Source: Streptomyces sp. NBC_00461 (GTDB lineage: Bacteria > Actinomycetota > Actinomycetes > Streptomycetales > Streptomycetaceae). Taken from it: a stretch of 64,000 nucleotides of DNA. Numbering within the stretch: position 1 is the first letter of the stretch; the number at the start of each line of letters is the position of its first letter. Below the pieces are notes generated by a model. It did not search any database, was not told where the DNA came from, and worked only from the letters and a program-made list of their open reading frames with translations. Shown piece after piece: positions 59,586 to 64,000 of this stretch. The position numbers and the translations under genes are program-made. The stretch lies in NCBI RefSeq assembly GCF_036013935.1, contig NZ_CP107902.1:4187001-4251000 (forward strand), read 5' to 3'.

Positions 59586-61538
59586 ATGCCGTCAGGAAGA
59601 CTGTCCCGTCGCACGGTGCTCGGTGCCGCGGGCGCCGCTGTGGCCGCGACCGCGCTGCCCGTGATCCCCGCGTTGTCGCCCCTGTTGGCGGAGGCGGCAG
59701 CCGCCGACCCGCAGACCAACCTGGAGAAGCTGGTGAACATGCGGTTCGGCATGTTCAACCACTTCAACCTGGGCACGTTCACCAACGAGGAGTGGGCCGC
59801 CCCGAACCAGAGCCCCACCCTGTTCGCCCCCACGGCCGTGGACTGCGCCCAGTGGGCGGACGCCGCCGCGGCGGCGAAGATGAGCTACGGCATCCTGACC
59901 ACCAAGCACCACGACGGCTTCGCCCTGTGGCCCAGCGCCCACGGCACCCAGAACGTCGCGAACAGCTCCTACAAGCACGACGTGGTGCAGGCGTACTGCG
60001 ACGCCTTCCGGGCGAAGGGGCTGAAGGTCGGGCTCTACTACTCGATATGGGACCGCACCTTCGGCGTCGAGGCGTGGGAGAGCCGGCACAAGGTGTCCGG
60101 TCTCGAGATCACCGATGCCATCCAGCCCAGCGACATGACCTTCATCCTCGGTCAGATCACCGAACTGCTCACCAACTACGGCACCATCGACCTGTTCGTC
60201 ACCGACGGTTACGGGTGGCAGATGGGCCAGCAGGCCGTCTCCTATCAGCGGGTCCGTGAGCTCGTGAAGTCGCTCCAGCCGGACATCGTCATGCTCGACC
60301 ACGGTGCTCTGTCGGTGCCGTTCCTCGGCGACGCGATCTACTTCGAGGAGCCGCTGGGTGTCTCGTCGCCGGCCGGGAACACCTACGCCTCCACGCAGGG
60401 GCAGACGATCAGCAACGGCTGGTTCTGGCACCCGGCCACGCCGACCACCGACCCCATGAGCAAGGCGGCGATCCTGTCGCACCTGGCGGACCTGGAACCG
60501 AAGTACACCTCGTTCATCCTCAACTGTCCGCCCAACCGTGACGGCAGGCTGGACACCAACATCGTCAACCGACTCGCCGAGGTCGGGGCGGCCTGGAGCC
60601 CGAACACCTCCCGCCCGCCACTGCCGACGCAGATGCTGCGCGCCGAGCACCCCGTGACGCCCGTCAGCGCCTACGCGACCGGATTCCACACCGGCGAGGG
60701 ACCGCTCAACGCCATCGACGGACTGAGCGACAAGGGCTACGAGACCTGCTGGTCGACGTGGGGGCTGTCCCCGGCCCTGCCGCACTCGATCACGATCGAT
60801 CTGGGCGGGGTGTGGAGCAACGTCTCCACCCTGGAATACCTGCCCAAGCAGTGGAACCGCAGCAACTCAACCGACGGCGACATCACCTCCTACACCATCT
60901 CCACCAGCACCGACGGCACGAACTTCACCCAGGTCGCCACCGGAACCTGGGCCGGCGACCGCGCCACCAAGGTGGCCGAATGGCCCGCCCGGAACGTGGG
61001 CTTCGTACGGATCCAGGCCAACGCGGCCACCGGCGGCTACGCCAACATGGGCGGCGTCCACATCGGTGGCCGGACGGCCAAGCCGGCCCTGGTGTCGAGT
61101 GTCCTGCCGGGCGACGGCACGGTCTACCGCATCGTCAACCGCAAGAGCGGCAAGGTCGTCGACGTGTTCAACTTCGGCACCGCCAACGGCACCAACATCC
61201 AGCAGTGGCCGTGGCTGAACAACACCGCCCAGAAGTGGACCTTCGCCTCTACCGGAGACGGCTACTACGAGATCAAGAACATCAACAGCCGCAAGCTGAT
61301 GGAGGTGGCCGGACTCTCGCGGGCGGACGGCGGGAACGTCTCCATCTACGCGGACAACAACGTTCCCCAGCAGCACTGGGCGGTCACGCCCACCGGCGAC
61401 GGCTACTACTACCTCACCAACCGGTTCAGCGGACTGTCGCTCAACGTCGAGGCAGGCTCGACCGCCGACGGGGCCAACATCAACCAGTTCACCTACACCC
61501 GTGCGCCCGAGGAGCAGTGGCAGATCATCGCCCTCTGA
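59586..61538 (+). CDS. Tat-exported GH29 alpha-L-fucosidase with CBM32-like and ricin modules
   Basis: A 650-aa secreted enzyme. A twin-arginine signal reads SRRTVLGAAGAAVAATALPV. The GH29 barrel (about 45-340) has MRFGMFNHFNLGTFTNEEW, the strong signature GILTTKHHDGFALWPSAHGT, and LKVGLYYSIWDRTFG. The expected nucleophile Asp is in IDLFVTDGYGWQMG. SFILNCPPNRDGRLDTNIVN closes the barrel. A discoidin-like module (about 355-495) and a ricin module (about 510-650, with QxW repeats AQKWTF, QQHWAV, EEQWQI) follow. It would remove fucose from xyloglucan or other fucosylated glycans. The ATG follows GGAGG by 7 bp. Confidence 0.9.
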   Translation: MPSGRLSRRTVLGAAGAAVAATALPVIPALSPLLAEAAAADPQTNLEKLVNMRFGMFNHFNLGTFTNEEWAAPNQSPTLFAPTAVDCAQWADAAAAAKMSYGILTTKHHDGFALWPSAHGTQNVANSSYKHDVVQAYCDAFRAKGLKVGLYYSIWDRTFGVEAWESRHKVSGLEITDAIQPSDMTFILGQITELLTNYGTIDLFVTDGYGWQMGQQAVSYQRVRELVKSLQPDIVMLDHGALSVPFLGDAIYFEEPLGVSSPAGNTYASTQGQTISNGWFWHPATPTTDPMSKAAILSHLADLEPKYTSFILNCPPNRDGRLDTNIVNRLAEVGAAWSPNTSRPPLPTQMLRAEHPVTPVSAYATGFHTGEGPLNAIDGLSDKGYETCWSTWGLSPALPHSITIDLGGVWSNVSTLEYLPKQWNRSNSTDGDITSYTISTSTDGTNFTQVATGTWAGDRATKVAEWPARNVGFVRIQANAATGGYANMGGVHIGGRTAKPALVSSVLPGDGTVYRIVNRKSGKVVDVFNFGTANGTNIQQWPWLNNTAQKWTFASTGDGYYEIKNINSRKLMEVAGLSRADGGNVSIYADNNVPQQHWAVTPTGDGYYYLTNRFSGLSLNVEAGSTADGANINQFTYTRAPEEQWQIIAL

Positions 61539-61718
61539 TGATTCCGCCGCCGATCATCCTGTGACCGGATCGCTCAACGCTTGTCCTTGAGGTTGTTGGC
61601 GGCCGCATGAAGGGACGGGCGAAGTCGACCGTCGTGGCACGCAGTTCACCGCGGATGGCCTGACCGCGTTCGGCCGGCGCGGACCCGCCGGGGTGCCGGA
61701 GAGTCGGACGCCGTCTCC

Positions 61719-61756
61719 GCACCGCCGGACTCTCCGTACGGAGAGTCCGGCGGTGC
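61719..61756. terminator. Bidirectional terminator
   Basis: A perfect 38-bp palindrome. Arm GCACCGCCGGACTCTCCGT is followed directly by its reverse complement. It lies between the convergent fucosidase and GH74 genes. Confidence 0.8.
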
Positions 61757-61762
61757 TTGCGG

Positions 61763-61937
61763 TCAGAGGCGGTTCGTCACTGGTCCGCCTTCTTGGTTTG
61801 TCGTGGCGTCAGAAGCCCGCGGTGCCTCAGGAGCCGGCGGTGTGGTTGCCCGGCCCGAAATCCCAGCAGGGTTCGGCCAGTTGTACTCGTAGATGTCCCA
61901 GGTGCGGCCGCCGAGGCTGATGTTGGTCGCGGTCGGG
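61763..61937 (-). pseudogene. Possible GH12-like remnant
   Basis: On the minus strand a short open stretch reads TATNISLGGRTWDIYEYNWP, then NPAGISGRATTPPAPEAPRA and a stop at 61763. The block around GGRTWDIY resembles the middle of GH12 endoglucanases or xyloglucanases, where a VxxGGRTWxxYxGxN segment is common. No start or flanking domain remains. It lies just downstream of a GH74 xyloglucanase. The family call is tentative. Confidence 0.3.
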
Positions 61938-62011
61938 ACCCTGGCGGCAGGGCTACGTCGGTCTCCCCTTCGGGACGGCGGGTGCGGAGCGCGGCGTGCG
62001 GGAGTCGGACC

Positions 62012-64000
62012 TCACCTGGGGTCGCCGTAGATGATTCCGCGTCCGTTGGTCCCGAAGTAGACGCGACCGTGGACCCGGGGGTCTCCGGTGATGGTGTTGC
62101 CGGTCCAGGCGTACTGGTGGCGGTCGTCGTTGATGCGGGTCCAGGTGCGGCCCGCGTCGTCGGAGCGGAAGATGCCGCGCACGCCGTGGATCTTGGAGCT
62201 GGTGTAGACGGCGGGGTACTTGGCGCCGGGTGCGGCCTTGCCGAATCCGACGACGTCGCCCTGGTCCACCGCCGTGAACCTGGTGAAGGACGTACCGGAG
62301 TCGGTCGACCGCCACATCCCGTACGGCGTGGGGGTGGCGGGCTTGGTGGTGCCGCCGGCCAGCCAGATGTCACCCTCGTGACCCGGGACCGGCTTGAACC
62401 GGACGTTGCCCGCGGTGGGCAGACCGGTGGCCGCCGTGGCCGTGAAGCTCTTGCCGCCGTCGGTGCTGAGGTAGAAGACGCCGGAGTCGCAGGCGTAGAA
62501 CTTCGCCGGGTTCACGCGGTCGGAGCGTACGGCGGCCCCGGCAGGCAGCCCCTTCGACGCCGTCCAGGTCGCTCCGTGGTCGTCGGACCAGCTGACCGGC
62601 GCGCCGGCCGGTGACCACACGATCCGCCTGCCGTCGGCGCTGACGGCGACTGCCTGGTCGTCGACCCCGGCCCCGGTGACGCCGGGCGGCTCACTGCCCG
62701 AGGGCGTCCAGGTCGCGCCGCTGTCGGTGGAGATGGCGAAGTGCTGGGTCCAGCCGCTGGTGGGGTTGCCGACCCGCACGATGGTGTGGGGCGCCAGCTC
62801 CGCGTAGTCCATGGCCGGGGTCGCGCCGAAGGTCGGGCTGTCGTACATCTTCGGCGCCTTGTGGAGATCCGTGTGCCGGAAGCCGCCGACGTCGCCGACG
62901 CCGGAGAAGAGGTGAGCGGCACCTGCGGGCGGGCTGATCACGCAGCCGATCGAGGTCTCCTCCAGGCCCTGCGCCCGCACGGACAGGTGAACCGTGCCGC
63001 CGCTGTCCCAGTCGGTCAGGTTGTCGGCGCCGTAGATCGTCGCGCCGGTTCCGTACATGAAGTGGCCGGAGTCGAAGGGGTCGATCTGGACGGACTCCAT
63101 CATCCAGCCCAGCTTGGGGGTCATCTCGGGCAGCGACGGCGAGGCGTTCCAGGTCAGCCAGGGGGCGGCGGAGATGTCCATGTCGTAGCGCAGGGTGCGC
63201 CCGGAATCCGTGCCCAGCTCCCAGGCGCGGGTCCAGCTCGCGCCGCCGTCGGTGGAGCGGAACAGGAGGCAGTCGGGATACCAGTTGATCTGGGTGGACA
63301 CCATCAGGGTGTCCGGGTTCTGCCGGTCGATGGTCAGGCCGCTGTAGCCGTACTTGTTGTCGTCGCTGGTGGAGGGGACCGGGCTGATGCGGGTCCAGGT
63401 GTCGGTGGCGGTGTCCAGCTTCCACACGTCGCCCTTGGAACCGTCGTAGGGGCCGGCGGTGTTGCTGGTCGCCAGGTACAGGTAGCCACCGGCGTGGTCG
63501 AACACCGCGTGGTGCGGGATGAAGCCGGTGGGCTGCCCGGGCACGCGTTCCCAGGTCACTCCCGCGTCGGTGGACCGGTACAGGATGTTGTCCTTGTCGG
63601 CGACGGTGACGTAGAGGGTCCGGGTGGCCCTGCCCGCTCTGCCGGTGCGCTTGTCGAAGACGACCTGCAGCACGCCCAGGTTGTCGCCGTTGTAACCGTC
63701 GGGGTCCGTGGGGTCGATGACGAAGTTGCCCGGGTTGGGGAAGCTGGTCACCTTCGCGAACGTCCTGCCGTGGTCGGTGCTGCGCCACAGCCCGTGGCCC
63801 CCGCGCACTCCCAGGTACAGGATGCCGTTGCGGTTCGGGTCGATCACCAGCCGCTCGCCGATGCCCCGGCCGGGCATGTTGCCGCCCAGCCGGAACGGCA
63901 GGGCAGTGGACTTCCAGGTGCGGCCGCGGTCGGTCGACCGCAGGATCGCCGCCATGCTCGGGTCCCATTCGGGCATGGTGTAGGTGCCCGCCGCCAGGTA
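62012..64000 (-). CDS. GH74 xyloglucanase, 5' end outside the window
   Basis: At least 662 residues of a GH74 double seven-bladed propeller. The reading continues to the window edge as YLAAGTYTMPEWDPSMAAIL, so the true start and signal peptide lie to the right. Propeller blades show the repeated Asp-box-like RSTDRGRTWKS, RSTDHGRTFAK, RSTDGGASWTR and RSDDAGRTWTR. GH74 blocks include PFRLGGNMPGRGIGERLVID, GLWRSTDHGRTF and GATIYGADNLTDWD. It hydrolyses the glucan backbone of xyloglucan. The C-terminus ends at GRGIIYGDPR with no carbohydrate-binding module, which many relatives carry. Confidence 0.9.
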   Translation of the reverse strand, partial: YLAAGTYTMPEWDPSMAAILRSTDRGRTWKSTALPFRLGGNMPGRGIGERLVIDPNRNGILYLGVRGGHGLWRSTDHGRTFAKVTSFPNPGNFVIDPTDPDGYNGDNLGVLQVVFDKRTGRAGRATRTLYVTVADKDNILYRSTDAGVTWERVPGQPTGFIPHHAVFDHAGGYLYLATSNTAGPYDGSKGDVWKLDTATDTWTRISPVPSTSDDNKYGYSGLTIDRQNPDTLMVSTQINWYPDCLLFRSTDGGASWTRAWELGTDSGRTLRYDMDISAAPWLTWNASPSLPEMTPKLGWMMESVQIDPFDSGHFMYGTGATIYGADNLTDWDSGGTVHLSVRAQGLEETSIGCVISPPAGAAHLFSGVGDVGGFRHTDLHKAPKMYDSPTFGATPAMDYAELAPHTIVRVGNPTSGWTQHFAISTDSGATWTPSGSEPPGVTGAGVDDQAVAVSADGRRIVWSPAGAPVSWSDDHGATWTASKGLPAGAAVRSDRVNPAKFYACDSGVFYLSTDGGKSFTATAATGLPTAGNVRFKPVPGHEGDIWLAGGTTKPATPTPYGMWRSTDSGTSFTRFTAVDQGDVVGFGKAAPGAKYPAVYTSSKIHGVRGIFRSDDAGRTWTRINDDRHQYAWTGNTITGDPRVHGRVYFGTNGRGIIYGDPR

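Larger units (their letters stand above)
61539..62011. other. Convergent gap between fucosidase and GH74 genes
   Basis: A 473-bp gap with a perfect 38-bp palindrome and, on the minus strand, a possible glycoside-hydrolase remnant. No intact gene is seen. Confidence 0.6.

Overview
The window is high-GC actinobacterial chromosome, almost certainly Streptomyces. The signs are very GC-rich third codon positions, many GTG/TTG (and one likely CTG) starts, an HrdD sigma factor, a SepX/Glp division-linked gene set, DUF6227 and SAV_2336-type proteins, and Tat-exported glycoside hydrolases carrying ricin-type lectin modules. I recognise no rRNA, tRNA, CRISPR array, insertion sequence or phage.

Region 1 (about 0.1-24.6 kb) is core-type chromosome. 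A minus-strand run galU - glp/moeA - moaC - mog - acetyltransferase - sepX joins nucleotide-sugar supply, molybdenum-cofactor synthesis and cell division. It is divergent from a 5-formyl-THF cyclo-ligase. Next come a penicillin-acylase-type enzyme, a K+/H+ antiporter, an MFS transporter, and an FmdB zinc-ribbon gene that sits behind a SigR-type promoter overlapped by a CIRCE-like HrcA site. These are followed by an MTA phosphorylase, an SAF/CpaB-like protein, MscL, LtrA, a P1-family Ntn hydrolase, an L,D-transpeptidase lipoprotein, DUF6227, and the fructose operon fruR-fruK-fruA.

Region 2 (24.7-33.9 kb) is the most interesting part. A translationally coupled plus-strand set encodes a stand-alone EAD2-like adaptor, an EAD2+VMAP-C protein, a MoxR-type AAA protein with a degenerate Walker B, and a 1318-aa fusion of a SAV_2336/vWA-like domain with an NB-ARC/TPR (FxSxx-COOH-system type) protein. 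Convergent with it, 6 bp away, are an HExxH peptide-hydroxylase-type gene and a 66-aa FxSxx-like precursor peptide. There is no radical SAM maturase, and the peptide's usual Phe position reads Gly. I read this as a vWA-MoxR-VMAP conflict/signalling module joined to a peptide-modification module that lacks the cyclophane step.

Region 3 (34-44.2 kb) holds regulators beside their likely targets: a DHA2 exporter divergent from a WYL regulator, a TetR regulator, hrdD with a SigR-type promoter, a PAT-like acetyltransferase, an extradiol-dioxygenase-like enzyme divergent from a MarR regulator, and a second DHA2 exporter with its own TetR and twin operators. A roughly 0.6 kb GC-rich tandem-repeat block lies between the WYL and TetR genes.

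Region 4 (44.5-64 kb) starts with an M6 metalloprotease and a double-IclR regulator. It then becomes a secreted plant-polysaccharide island: GH43+ricin, GH97, a beta-helix GH141-like enzyme with CBM32-like and ricin modules, two tandem GH54-CBM42 arabinofuranosidases, a frameshifted GH43/GH27 chimeric pseudogene, a GH29 fucosidase with lectin modules, a possible GH12 remnant, and a GH74 xyloglucanase that runs off the right edge. Together they would remove arabinose, galactose and fucose from pectic side chains, arabinogalactan and xyloglucan. The pseudogene and remnant show that the island has been losing genes by deletion.
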